Assembly: GCA_902465265.1 (NCBI GenBank) | Contig: CABQMF010000050.1 | Coordinates: forward strand, 1-14,189 | Reading direction: 5' to 3' | Length of the DNA: 14,189 nucleotides | Source: an uncultured Collinsella sp. | Lineage (GTDB): Bacteria > Actinomycetota > Coriobacteriia > Coriobacteriales > Coriobacteriaceae | Part shown: positions 1 to 6,822 of the stretch, in pieces | Layout: each line of letters opens with the position of its first letter | How positions within the stretch are numbered: position 1 is the first letter of the stretch | Program-made: the position numbers and the translations under genes | The notes under the pieces: generated by a model | Database searches by the model: none | What the model saw: the letters and a program-made list of their open reading frames with translations, nothing else | What the model was told of the DNA's origin: nothing

Positions 1-628
1 GGCGGTAGAACAAAACGCTCAGCACTACCACGGCAATGAGAACGACAAGTTTCCAAGTAAAGAGATGTCCCAACGCAGATCGAATGCCGGCATTGGCAAT
101 GGCCAGCGGAATGGCGCCCTCGAGTACGCCCTGAGGACAGATGTACTTACAAAAGAACGGGTCGCCCATGCCCACGTCGTTAACCACCAAGACGGGCAGC
201 AGCACCACGGCAAACAGCAGCACGACGTACTTGATGTACGTGAGCGGCTTGAGCTTTTTTGTGGAGAACTTTTTGCCGGGAATCTTATGAAGCAGCTCCT
301 GAAGCCAGCCAAACGGACACAGAAAGCCACATACAAAGCGTCCCAGCAGCACGCCGAGCAAAATGAGCGTACCGGTAACATAGTAAGAAAAGTTGAACTT
401 GGATGAACCTACCACCGACTGGAACGACCCGATGGGGCACGCACCCGATGCCGCGGGGCACGAATAGCAATTAAGTCCAGGTACGCAGACTGTTTTTCCC
501 GCGCCCTGATAGATGCCGCCTTTGGCAAAGTTTGGCAGGTGAATGTTGGTGACCAGCGTCGCCGCCGCCTGAATGAATCCGCGAAATCGGGCCAAAACAT
601 GCGACGCAGTGTTTTCTCTTTTATCCAA
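1..628 (-). CDS. Membrane 4Fe-4S binding protein (NapH/polyferredoxin-like), partial, runs off left edge
   Basis: Read on the minus strand from a TTG start at 628, this gives 209 residues with no stop before the window edge. Cysteine motifs are visible in order: NCYSCP...GACP (C54, C57, C64), then GRFVCGFLCPFGWLQE (C100, C104) and PFFCKYICPQGVLEG (C160, C164), with hydrophobic segments around residues 83-98 and 134-150 and a third starting near 193. The CxxxCP motifs facing a membrane segment are typical of the NapH/YccM-like polyferredoxins that pass electrons across the membrane via Fe-S clusters. The C-terminal half, where the remaining cluster ligands would lie, is outside the window. The TTG overlaps the last codons of the upstream CXXC peptide gene (ATTGGATAA) and has GGAG about 10 nt before it, which suggests translational coupling. 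No ATG in this frame lies before the first conserved motif. The electron acceptor is unknown. The family call is good; the exact start is less certain. Confidence 0.85.
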   Translation of the reverse strand, partial: MDKRENTASHVLARFRGFIQAAATLVTNIHLPNFAKGGIYQGAGKTVCVPGLNCYSCPAASGACPIGSFQSVVGSSKFNFSYYVTGTLILLGVLLGRFVCGFLCPFGWLQELLHKIPGKKFSTKKLKPLTYIKYVVLLFAVVLLPVLVVNDVGMGDPFFCKYICPQGVLEGAIPLAIANAGIRSALGHLFTWKLVVLIAVVVLSVLFYR

Positions 629-767
629 TTCCGATACACTCCAAGCACAGCCTAATCGCTTTGGCCAGCACGGCATCCGCCTCGCCACGCATAACGCCAA
701 AGCACACCATGGCAATTCCGACGATCAACAAAGCGACCTGTACCATGGGTTTTACCGCTTTGAACAA
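621..767 (-). CDS. CD1871A-type CXXC motif small membrane protein, 48 aa
   Basis: This short ORF starts with TTG at 767 (MFKAVKPMVQVALL...) after AAAGGAG with an 8-nt spacer. It has one transmembrane helix (residues about 9-25) and ends in RLCLECIGIG, carrying a CLEC (CxxC) pair at residues 41-44. A helix, a short charged stretch with RGE, and a C-terminal CLECIGIG are the hallmarks I associate with the CD1871A family CXXC motif-containing proteins of Clostridia and Coriobacteriia. These often sit beside 4Fe-4S binding proteins and thiol-redox genes (recalled, not searched). Here the gene directly precedes and overlaps the polyferredoxin gene, so the two are probably one operon, and a role in a membrane thiol/Fe-S redox relay is inferred. 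It was found by hand translation because it is short and uses TTG. Confidence 0.8.
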   Translation of the reverse strand: MFKAVKPMVQVALLIVGIAMVCFGVMRGEADAVLAKAIRLCLECIGIG

Positions 768-857
768 CTCAACCACTCCTTTCGTTACGCGACCATTGGA
801 CCATATCGACTATAAAATCCGTGTTAAGCGCGATTTGGAATGTGCAAGGAGACTGTC
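768..857. promoter_or_regulatory. Divergent intergenic region between redox operon and two-component operon
   Basis: These 90 bp must contain promoters for both the minus-strand CXXC/4Fe-4S genes and the plus-strand response regulator. On the plus strand TATAAA at 811-816 is a reasonable -10; the best upstream hexamer (TTACGC, 785-790) is poorly matched and 20 bp away, so the promoter may depend on an activator such as the adjacent response regulator. No clear -35/-10 pair could be fixed for the minus strand. Confidence 0.35.
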
Positions 858-1532
858 ATGCGTATTTTGATCGTCGAGGACGAGCAGGCGCTGTGTGACG
901 CAATCGCGCGCAGCTTGCGAAACTTGGCGTACAGCGTCGACTGCTGTCACGACGGACAGGAGGCGCTCGACCTACTGGACGTTGAGGCCTTCGACCTCGT
1001 GATACTCGACCTCAACCTTCCCCATGTCGACGGCATGACCGTACTCAGGGAACTTAGGAAAACTGACTGCGAGACCAAGGTGCTGATTCTGTCCGCACGT
1101 GGCGAAGTATCCGATAAAGTCGCCGGACTCGATGCCGGCGCCAACGATTACCTTACCAAGCCGTTTCATCTTGACGAGCTTGCGGCAAGGATCCGCAGCC
1201 TTACCCTCAGGCGCTTTGCACAAAGCGACATAGTTTTAACCTGCGGAAAGCTCCGCTTTGACACCAAGGCGCGCATCGCTTCCGTGGACAGCGAGGCTTT
1301 ATCTCTTACACGCAAGGAAACGGGAATCTTGGAATACCTGATGCTTAATCAGGGGCGACCGGTAAGCCAAGAGGAGCTTATAGAGCACGTTTGGGATAGC
1401 ACCGTGAACAGCTTTAGCAACGCAACCCGCGTTCACATCTCGTCGCTCCGAAAAAAGTTGCGCGGCGCTTTGGGATACGACCCGATTCGCAATCGGATTG
1501 GAGAGGGCTACGTTATGGAGGATGGCGAATGA
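858..1532 (+). CDS. OmpR/PhoB-family response regulator
   Basis: 224 residues. The receiver domain (1-115) opens with MRILIVEDE (acidic pocket E7, D8), has the phospho-acceptor D51 in VILDLNLPHVDG, S79 in LILSARGE and K101 in DYLTKPF. A winged-helix DNA-binding domain (about 125-224) follows, with the TRKETGILEYL segment, the ATRVHISSLRKKLR recognition region and a GEGYVME wing. All catalytic residues expected for phosphorylation are present. I chose ATG 858 because AAGGAG (846-851) lies 6 nt upstream and the protein then begins at the canonical first strand; an in-frame ATG at 840 would add six residues and place the RBS inside the gene. The stop overlaps the start of the sensor kinase (ATGA). 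Divergence from the CXXC/4Fe-4S genes makes those the likeliest target, by inference. Confidence 0.95.
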   Translation: MRILIVEDEQALCDAIARSLRNLAYSVDCCHDGQEALDLLDVEAFDLVILDLNLPHVDGMTVLRELRKTDCETKVLILSARGEVSDKVAGLDAGANDYLTKPFHLDELAARIRSLTLRRFAQSDIVLTCGKLRFDTKARIASVDSEALSLTRKETGILEYLMLNQGRPVSQEELIEHVWDSTVNSFSNATRVHISSLRKKLRGALGYDPIRNRIGEGYVMEDGE

Positions 1533-2680
1533 AAAGGCTTTCGCTGCAATGGCGCATAACGATTATGACGGCACTGCTCACGTGTGCGGCATGCGTGCTG
1601 ACGAACTGCCTGGTCGGCTATACGGGCATGCGCTACATGGATGCCATCGGCAGCGACATCTCGGCCTTTAGCGCAACCGGCAAAGATTCGCCCCAGGCGT
1701 TCGACCCAACGAAAGCAGCCCTCGATGACGAGGTCACGATCGTCGTAAACGACGCACAAGAGTCTTTTGGCACGACAACCTGGTACATCACGGCTGGAGT
1801 CACACTCCTTGGCGGCGTGCTGGCATACTTTGTGAGCGGCCGTGCACTCAAACCGCTACGGGCTTTTGCAGCCCAGGTTGAGCGTGTGCAGCCTGACAAC
1901 CTAAGCGAAATCCGACTCAGTGAAGATGTACCCACCGAGCTACAGCGATGCAGCGCCTCATTCAACGACATGATCGCCCGTCTTGGCGAAGGGTTCTCTG
2001 CACAGCGTCAGTTTACCGGCAACGCCGCACACGAGCTGCGCACCCCGCTCGCCCTTATGCAAGCACAGATTGAACTATTCATCTCCGAGCACTCCGGTTT
2101 GCAACCCGAAACAGCCGAGCTGCTCGGCCTGCTACAAGAACAAACCGAGCGCATGTCTCGAATGACCAAGGTATTGCTCGAGATGAGTGAGCTCCGCAGC
2201 GTTCCTTGCGAGGACGATGTTGAACTTGGCCCCTTGTCCGAAGAGGTCCTCACCGACCTTGCGCCACTTGCCGAAAATAGGGGCATAGCCCTCAACTGTG
2301 CTGGAGACGCTTTAGTAATCGGGAGCGACACGCTCCTCTATCGGCTGGTGTTTAACCTGGTCGAAAATGCCATCCGTTACAGCCGCCCCGACTCGACTGT
2401 CAACGTCTCCATCAGCGACGGCGACAGCCACGTGCTCCTGCGAGTCGAGGACCAGGGCCCGGGAATACCCAAGCAGAACCGTGAGAGCATCTTTCAGCCG
2501 TTCTTTCGTCTAGACAAATCCCGCAGCAGGGCATACGGCGGCGCAGGACTCGGACTAGCGCTCGTTTGGGAGATTGCAGCGCTTCACGGTGGCACGGTAG
2601 AGGTCGAAACAAGTTCCAAGAACGGGACTACCATGCTCGTAAGCCTTCCAAAACGATCTGCAGCGTTAACCGAACAGTAA
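1529..2680 (+). CDS. Membrane sensor histidine kinase (HAMP-HisKA-HATPase)
   Basis: 383 residues. TM1 is about residues 10-32. A short extracytoplasmic loop of roughly 50 residues follows, then TM2 about 84-104 and a HAMP-like linker to about 155. The dimerisation/phospho-acceptor domain has H168 in GNAAHELRTPLA. The ATPase domain has the N box (NLVENAIRYS, 276-285), G1 (DQGPGIP, 308-314), F box (FQPFFRLD) and G2 (GGAGLGLAL, about 337-345). It therefore should autophosphorylate on H168 and pass phosphate to D51 of the regulator encoded just upstream. The ATG overlaps the regulator stop, and a GGAGGA-type RBS lies inside the regulator's last codons. The small loop carries no recognised sensing domain, so the stimulus cannot be named; the redox genes next door suggest a redox or respiratory cue. 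A hairpin right after the stop ends the operon. Confidence 0.95.
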   Translation: MKRLSLQWRITIMTALLTCAACVLTNCLVGYTGMRYMDAIGSDISAFSATGKDSPQAFDPTKAALDDEVTIVVNDAQESFGTTTWYITAGVTLLGGVLAYFVSGRALKPLRAFAAQVERVQPDNLSEIRLSEDVPTELQRCSASFNDMIARLGEGFSAQRQFTGNAAHELRTPLALMQAQIELFISEHSGLQPETAELLGLLQEQTERMSRMTKVLLEMSELRSVPCEDDVELGPLSEEVLTDLAPLAENRGIALNCAGDALVIGSDTLLYRLVFNLVENAIRYSRPDSTVNVSISDGDSHVLLRVEDQGPGIPKQNRESIFQPFFRLDKSRSRAYGGAGLGLALVWEIAALHGGTVEVETSSKNGTTMLVSLPKRSAALTEQ

Positions 2681-2724
2681 GACGAAAGGGGTCCCGCACA
2701 CGTTTGCGCGGGACCCCTTTCGTC
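2681..2724. terminator. Bidirectional hairpin terminator between kinase and GMP synthase
   Basis: A perfect 17-bp inverted repeat: left arm 2681-2697 and right arm 2708-2724 around a 10-nt loop. The core GGGGTCCCGC/GCGGGACCCC is flanked by AAA on the left and TTT on the right, so it can act in either direction. It starts one base after the kinase stop and lies about 28 bp beyond the stop of the convergent GMP synthase gene. Confidence 0.85.
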
Positions 2725-2752
2725 AATGCGATTCGCCTAAAAGAATAGAAGC

Positions 2753-3733
2753 TTACTCCCACTCAACGGTGCCGACGGGCTTGGGCGTAAGGTCGTAGCA
2801 CACGCGGCAGATGCCGGGAACCTCGGCGGTGACGCGGGCGGTAATGCGCTTGAGCAGCGCCCAGTCGAGCTCAGGCACCTCGGCGGTCATGACATCGACC
2901 GTGTTGATGCAGCGGATGATGCAGGGCCAATCGTAGGCGCGCTTGCCCTCGCGCACGCCGGTGGCACGGAAGTCAGGCACCACGGCGAAGTACTGCCAGA
3001 TGGTAAGACCGGCGTTGTCAATCTCCTCGCGGACGATGGCGTCGGCCTCGCGCAGCGCCTCAAGACGGTCGCGGGTGATGGCACCCAGGCAACGGACGCC
3101 CAGGCCAGGGCCGGGGAACGGCTGGCGCTCGACCATGTTCTCGGGCAGGCCGAGCTCGCGGCCGACCACGCGGACCTCGTCCTTGTACAGCAGCTTGACG
3201 GGCTCGCAAAGCTCAAACTGCAGATCCTCGGGCAGACCGCCCACGTTGTGGTGAGCCTTCACGCCGTCTTGGGACTCAAGAATGTCGGGATAGATGGTGC
3301 CCTGGGCGAGGAAGCTGACCTCGTCGCCAACCTTGCGGGCCTCCTCCTCGAACACGCGAATGAACTCGGCACCGATGATCTTACGCTTGGCCTCGGGCTC
3401 CTCGACGTCCACAAGCTTATCCAGGAAGCGGTCGGTGGCGTCAACATAGACCAGGTTGGCGTCCATCTGGTTCTTAAAGACGTCGACGACCTGCTCGCTC
3501 TCGCCCTTGCGCATCAGGCCGTGGTTCACATGCACACAGATAAGCTGCTTGCCGATGGCCTTAATGAGCAGGGCCGCGACGACCGAGCTGTCAACGCCGC
3601 CCGAAAGGGCCAGCAGAACCTTTTTGTCGCCGATCTGCTCGCGGATTGCAGCGACCTGCTCTTCGATGAACGCCTGGGCAAGTTCGGGAGTGGTGATACG
3701 CACCATGTCGTCGGGACGCTTGTTGGGATCCAT
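2753..3733 (-). CDS. guaA: GMP synthase, ATP-pyrophosphatase/dimerisation subunit (no glutaminase domain)
   Basis: 326 residues catalysing the ATP-dependent amination of XMP to GMP. The N-type ATP pyrophosphatase P-loop LALSGGVDSS is at residues 42-50, HVNHGLMRKGE follows near 70-80, then the GTIYPD and KAHHNVGGLP segments. The C-terminal dimerisation domain ends in the family-typical ERQPFPGPGLGVRC ... PGICRVCYDLTPKPVGTVEWE. Bacterial GuaA is usually about 510-525 residues with an N-terminal class I glutamine amidotransferase domain, which is absent here. The ATG at 3733 has AAGGAG 7 nt upstream, so the short form is a real start, not a truncated call, and no amidotransferase sequence is readable upstream. 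It therefore matches the GuaAb-type subunit of split GMP synthetases; the glutaminase partner would be elsewhere, or ammonia is used. A candidate -10 (TATAAT on the minus strand) is at 3800-3805. Confidence 0.93.
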   Translation of the reverse strand: MDPNKRPDDMVRITTPELAQAFIEEQVAAIREQIGDKKVLLALSGGVDSSVVAALLIKAIGKQLICVHVNHGLMRKGESEQVVDVFKNQMDANLVYVDATDRFLDKLVDVEEPEAKRKIIGAEFIRVFEEEARKVGDEVSFLAQGTIYPDILESQDGVKAHHNVGGLPEDLQFELCEPVKLLYKDEVRVVGRELGLPENMVERQPFPGPGLGVRCLGAITRDRLEALREADAIVREEIDNAGLTIWQYFAVVPDFRATGVREGKRAYDWPCIIRCINTVDVMTAEVPELDWALLKRITARVTAEVPGICRVCYDLTPKPVGTVEWE

Positions 3734-3787
3734 GCAGAGCTCCTTCTCGGTTCGATGGAAATGCGCCGCGCGTATGCAGACGCACCG

Positions 3788-4052
3788 TCATATGACCTCA
3801 TTATATGCAGAGCGGAGTTCATTTCCCATCGCTGCGACAGAGCTTTTTGCAGGGGTGGCAATTTTTCCTAATGTCAAGGTCAGCCAGGCTTCGGTAGCCA
3901 CCTTGGGAGCATCGCCAATGGGCTCTTCCTTTATACGTTCGGCATAATCGTAGGCGATACCCACAAATTCCAATCCCGAGCAACAGGAGTACAATTGCTG
4001 CTATTGTTGCCAGCCGTTGGGAGATGGAAGATGGACTGCGATGGCTACCCAT
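3788..4052 (-). pseudogene. Possible frameshifted small single-pass membrane protein
   Basis: On the minus strand one frame, open from ATG 4052, encodes a strongly hydrophobic run (LATIAAIVLLLLGIGI) ending near 3965. A second frame then takes over with a credible soluble tail (GIAYDYAERIKEEPIGDAPK ... NELRSAYNEVI) ending at a stop at 3788. A single-base indel around 3960-3975 would join them into a TM-plus-tail protein of about 85-90 residues. Each frame alone is implausible: the hydrophobic frame continues into Cys/Arg-rich text, and the tail frame has only a TTG start without a good RBS. Its 5' end would overlap the start of the LuxR-type gene on the other strand by 22 bp. I do not recognise a family. 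It may also be chance coding-like sequence in the divergent promoter region. Confidence 0.35.
3800..3805 (-). promoter_or_regulatory. Candidate -10 element for guaA
   Basis: The minus strand reads TGCATATAAT here, a perfect TATAAT about 66 bp before the guaA ATG. The hexamer 17 bp upstream is a weak -35 match, so the call rests mainly on the -10. Confidence 0.4.
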
Positions 4053-5035
4053 GCGTTCCCATGCCGTTGATGTGCACCGCCTTTGTGCCGGGACAGATTG
4101 ACGCTGCGGTTGCAGGCATTTCCGACCCCGATTCGCGCGCCATTGCCACGGCAGAAGCGCTGTACTTTCGCGGACAGGCCACCCTCGCTGCCAAGACGGC
4201 GCGCCCCCATCTTGACGCCACCAATCCCGCGCTGCGCTATTCCGCATGCTTTATCTGCGGATATGCCAGTCTGTCGCTCAACCGTATCGCCGATGCCCGC
4301 CGTTGCCTTGCGGGCATCCTCGATACGCCAACTGACGAGGAATCGTCCGCCGTCCACGCCACGCATATCCTGTTCGCCTCCGCCGCGAGCGTCCTGCTGC
4401 ACTTGCCTTCCCCGTATTCCGCCGAAGAGTTTTATCCACTTGCGGCGCATCTGCCCGAAGGCCTGCGCCTGTTCGCCAGCTACGTGATGGCGCACGCCTT
4501 GTATCTGCGCGGCGAATACGGCCGCAGCCTGGGCATGGTGGAAAATGCCCTGATCATGAAACAGGGAAGCTATCCGATCTCGGAACTGTTCTTGCACTTG
4601 GCAGCTTCCATGGCATGCATGAGCCTCAAGGACATCGACGCCGCAAAAGCGCATTTTGGAGTCGCTTGGAACATTGCGCACCCCGACGGCCTTATCGAGC
4701 TCATTGGCGAGCACCACGGCCTTTTACAGGGACTCATCGAGGCATGCCTAAAAACGCAATACCCTGACGACTTCGCGCGCATCATCGAGATCACGTACCG
4801 CTTCAGCTACGGCTGGCGGCGCATCCACAACCCCGATTCGGGCGAGGACGTGGCCGACGATCTAACGACCACGGAATTCACCATGGCCATGCTCGCCTGT
4901 CGTGGGTGGACCAACGTCGAAATCGCACGCCATATGGGAGTATCGCCGGGCACCGTCAAAAACCGCCTATCAGGCGTATACGCCAAGCTTGGCATCGGCA
5001 CGCGCGCGGAGCTGGTCGCGCATATGTTGCGTTAG
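4031..5035 (+). CDS. LuxR-type (helix-turn-helix) transcriptional regulator with helical N-terminal region
   Basis: 334 residues from ATG 4031, chosen because GGGAG (4019-4023) sits 7 nt upstream; an in-frame TTG at 3995 would add 12 residues without an RBS. Residues about 20-265 are alanine-rich helices in repeated pairs (e.g. AEALYFRGQATLAAKTARPH, SACFICGYASLSLNRIADAR, FASYVMAHALYLRGEYGRSL), which looks like a TPR/MalT-like superhelix. The C-terminal LuxR/GerE domain (about 275-332) has the usual LTTTEFTMAMLACRGWTNVE start and IARHMGVSPGTVKNRLSGVY recognition helix region, ending AKLGIGTRAELVAHM. There is no receiver domain, so it is not a standard response regulator; the N-terminus may bind a ligand or partner. 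Targets are unknown. It is transcribed away from guaA, and no clear terminator follows. Confidence 0.85.
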   Translation: MDCDGYPCVPMPLMCTAFVPGQIDAAVAGISDPDSRAIATAEALYFRGQATLAAKTARPHLDATNPALRYSACFICGYASLSLNRIADARRCLAGILDTPTDEESSAVHATHILFASAASVLLHLPSPYSAEEFYPLAAHLPEGLRLFASYVMAHALYLRGEYGRSLGMVENALIMKQGSYPISELFLHLAASMACMSLKDIDAAKAHFGVAWNIAHPDGLIELIGEHHGLLQGLIEACLKTQYPDDFARIIEITYRFSYGWRRIHNPDSGEDVADDLTTTEFTMAMLACRGWTNVEIARHMGVSPGTVKNRLSGVYAKLGIGTRAELVAHMLR

Positions 5036-5103
5036 CGACCGGGCTGCCAAGCGCATCGAACACGTTCCGGAACCCGGCACTTCGCTCGATCAATTTGGAC
5101 ATT

Positions 5104-5283
5104 TTGAGCCTTGAACGACACTACCGCCACGGGGCGCCATCTCGCAAAGACAGCAAAGTCCCCCTTACGGCAGCCGCTGCAGCACTCGCCGCGGCAGGCG
5201 CCGGCCTCGTCGCCTACAGTGCCCGCAGCACGGCGCTCGAGCGTAGCGGCAGCGATGAAGCCGCGTCGGATACGCCCCACTAA
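5104..5283 (+). CDS. Putative small membrane peptide, 59 aa
   Basis: A frame following the LuxR-type gene, opened by TTG 5104 with only a weak GGA upstream, encodes a basic N-terminus (ERHYRHGAPSRKDSK), one hydrophobic Ala-rich segment (LTAAAAALAAAGAGLVAYSA, about residues 23-42) and an acidic tail ending DEAASDTPH. The order basic, hydrophobic, acidic is what a single-pass peptide would show, and the competing frames here have no such organisation. The same frame is open well into the preceding gene, so chance in GC-rich DNA is possible. No family is recognised. Confidence 0.35.
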   Translation: MSLERHYRHGAPSRKDSKVPLTAAAAALAAAGAGLVAYSARSTALERSGSDEAASDTPH

Positions 5284-5489
5284 CCCCCGGATAACGCAGC
5301 CCGGCCCCATTGTCTGGACGCTATCTAGATTGGAAAACTCGCGGCCGACACTTGGATTTCGCGATGCGCCAATACTGAAAGCAAGCATCAGCCGAGAAGT
5401 GCGCCAACCCAGAAATGTTGCGCAACAACATTGGTTCTCCGGGCGATAAGATTTGCCCGTCAGGAAAAACCAGACGAAGGGAGAACAAA
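5284..5489. other. Intergenic region with a palindrome upstream of the zinc-ribbon gene
   Basis: These 206 bp have no convincing coding sequence. They contain TGTTGCGCAACA (5416-5427), a perfect 12-bp palindrome nested in a 7-bp inverted repeat AATGTTG-N5-CAACATT (5414-5432), about 60 bp before the next start codon. The position suits an operator. No convincing -35/-10 pair was identified. Confidence 0.4.
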
Positions 5490-6666
5490 ATGTTCTGTCC
5501 CAACTGCGGGGTCAGAAACCCCGACGAGGCAAAGTTCTGCTTCGGTTGTGGAAAGCCACTCCCCGCTCAGGGGGGGGACAACGCCAGAACCCGTAACGAC
5601 CTCTGGCGCACCGGGCGCTAAGCCCGCAGGCAAGCTCGGAAACAAGACACCCAAGCCAGCCATCATCGGCGGCATCGTTGCGGCGGTCCTGATCGTGGCC
5701 ACTGCCGTGGTCGTTCTGCTGCCCAAGGGACCACAGGTCAAAAGCTGCCTCAATGACTATTCGTGGGAGGAAATCGCCCAGATTTCAAAGCTCATCTCCA
5801 AGAAGGGAGACCAGAACGGAGCCATAGGGATCGCCAAGAAGTACCACCTCTGCACGGCGGACGGAAAGCTCGACGGAACTCAGACCAAAGACGTCACGCT
5901 CTCCGATGGAACACAGACCAAGGTCATGATCATGGGGTTCAACCATGACGACAAGTCCGACGGCTCCGGCAAGGCGGGCATCACGTTCATCTTCGCCGAT
6001 GACATCGCCAAGAAAAACATGTTCGAGAGGGCCGACCTCGATAACCTATTCCAGAAGATTCAGGACGACGGCTCTGCCAGCATAAGTTGGGAGAATGCCT
6101 CCTTGCGCTCTTGGCTCAGCGACTCTTTCTCGAACGAGCTCCCTTCGGACCTGCGCGAGCAGATTGTCTCCGTGGACAAAGCTGACGCAGTGATGCCTTG
6201 GGTGTCATATACGATCGATTCCTACTACGGCGGTGGCATCGGCGCAGAGCTCAATGACGATCCCGACCTAATGACGACCACAACGACCTCAGACAAGCTG
6301 TGGGTTCCAAGCTTTGTCGAGCTCGCCCCCCTCAGCGATTACTTGATGTCGGACTGGACATATCTGTTGCAAGAAGGCTCTCAATACCAGCTATTCAACG
6401 ACGCCGGAGTAACGGCAGACACTCCAAATCGTATCCTCGGAACATATGACTCGCAAGACGGGGGCGGTTGGTGGCTCCGGTCTTGGTCAACTTATGGCGA
6501 TAGGTTCACGGGGAAAGACGACCACATGCTAAATCCCTGCTTTAGGTGCACCGACTCCAATGGGGATGGTGAGGCAGCGGCCTGCGAGTCGAAGTCCCAA
6601 CCCTACTCTTACAGTATCCATGACGGCGAGCCATTTGTCGGTGTTAGGCCTGCCTTTTGCATCTAG
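5490..6666 (+). CDS. Zinc-ribbon / TM / DUF6273-like protein, frame broken at a G8 tract
   Basis: ATG 5490 follows AAGGGAG with a 6-nt spacer and starts MFCPNCGVRN, a zinc ribbon with C3, C6, C17, C20. As written this frame stops at 5621 after 43 residues. Removing one G from the run of eight at 5570-5577 makes it continue into a long open frame to 6666, giving a 391-residue protein. That protein has a Pro/Thr/Lys linker (30-55), one TM helix (IIGGIVAAVLIVATAVVVLL, about 58-77) and a large extracytoplasmic domain. Its last 200 residues carry the SWENASLRSWLSD, LWVPSFVELAPLSDY, GGGWWLRSW and GVRPAFCI blocks I associate with DUF6273. Both halves clearly belong together. The function of DUF6273 is unknown; the zinc ribbon would be cytoplasmic. 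The break may be phase variation, slippage, decay or a homopolymer sequencing error. Confidence 0.8.
5570..5577 (+). repeat. Homopolymeric G8 tract inside coding sequence
   Basis: Eight consecutive G lie between the zinc ribbon and the TM helix, exactly where the reading frame shifts. Seven G would restore one continuous frame; the eighth puts translation into a stop 44 nt further on. Confidence 0.9.
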
Positions 6667-6693
6667 ACAAACTCGCATCTGAACAAAACTGCG

Positions 6694-6726
6694 AGCGCCC
6701 CTCGGCACTGGCTGCCGAGGGGCGCT
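6694..6726. terminator. Bidirectional hairpin terminator
   Basis: GCGCCCCTCGGCA (6695-6707) pairs with TGCCGAGGGGCGC (6713-6725) around a 5-nt loop, extended by one A-T pair. On the plus strand it lies 27 bp after the zinc-ribbon gene. On the minus strand it follows the XRE/membrane operon and is succeeded by a T-rich run (GCAGTTTTGTTC). Confidence 0.85.
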
Positions 6727-6737
6727 TACTTTCTCGT

Positions 6738-6818
6738 CTATTCCAGTCCATCGAACTCGATCGCGGACAGCCCCGAGTTGAACATCAGGTCGTCCCGCTT
6801 GGCTGCGTTGTCCCGCAC
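6738..6818 (-). CDS. Possible 26-codon micro-ORF after the membrane protein gene
   Basis: A GTG start at 6818, 4 nt after the membrane-protein stop, reads MRDNAAKRDDLMFNSGLSAI plus EFDGLE and stops at 6738, just before the terminator. The composition is protein-like and charged, and it fills the gap between the stop and the terminator. There is no clear RBS. It could be a coupled micro-peptide, a remnant of a longer C-terminus, or chance. Confidence 0.25.
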   Translation of the reverse strand: MRDNAAKRDDLMFNSGLSAIEFDGLE

Positions 6819-6822
6819 ATTA

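Noticed and set aside
3248..3871. 207-codon plus-strand frame opposite guaA
   Set aside because: Complement of the well-conserved GMP synthase; composition is that of a reverse-strand shadow.
5057..5073. GAAC/GTTC palindromes (GAACACGTTC, GTTCCGGAAC) after the LuxR-type gene, considered as a LexA box
   Set aside because: The spacer between GAAC and GTTC is 2 bp or the pattern is inverted, not the 4-bp spacing required, and no promoter or gene start fits.
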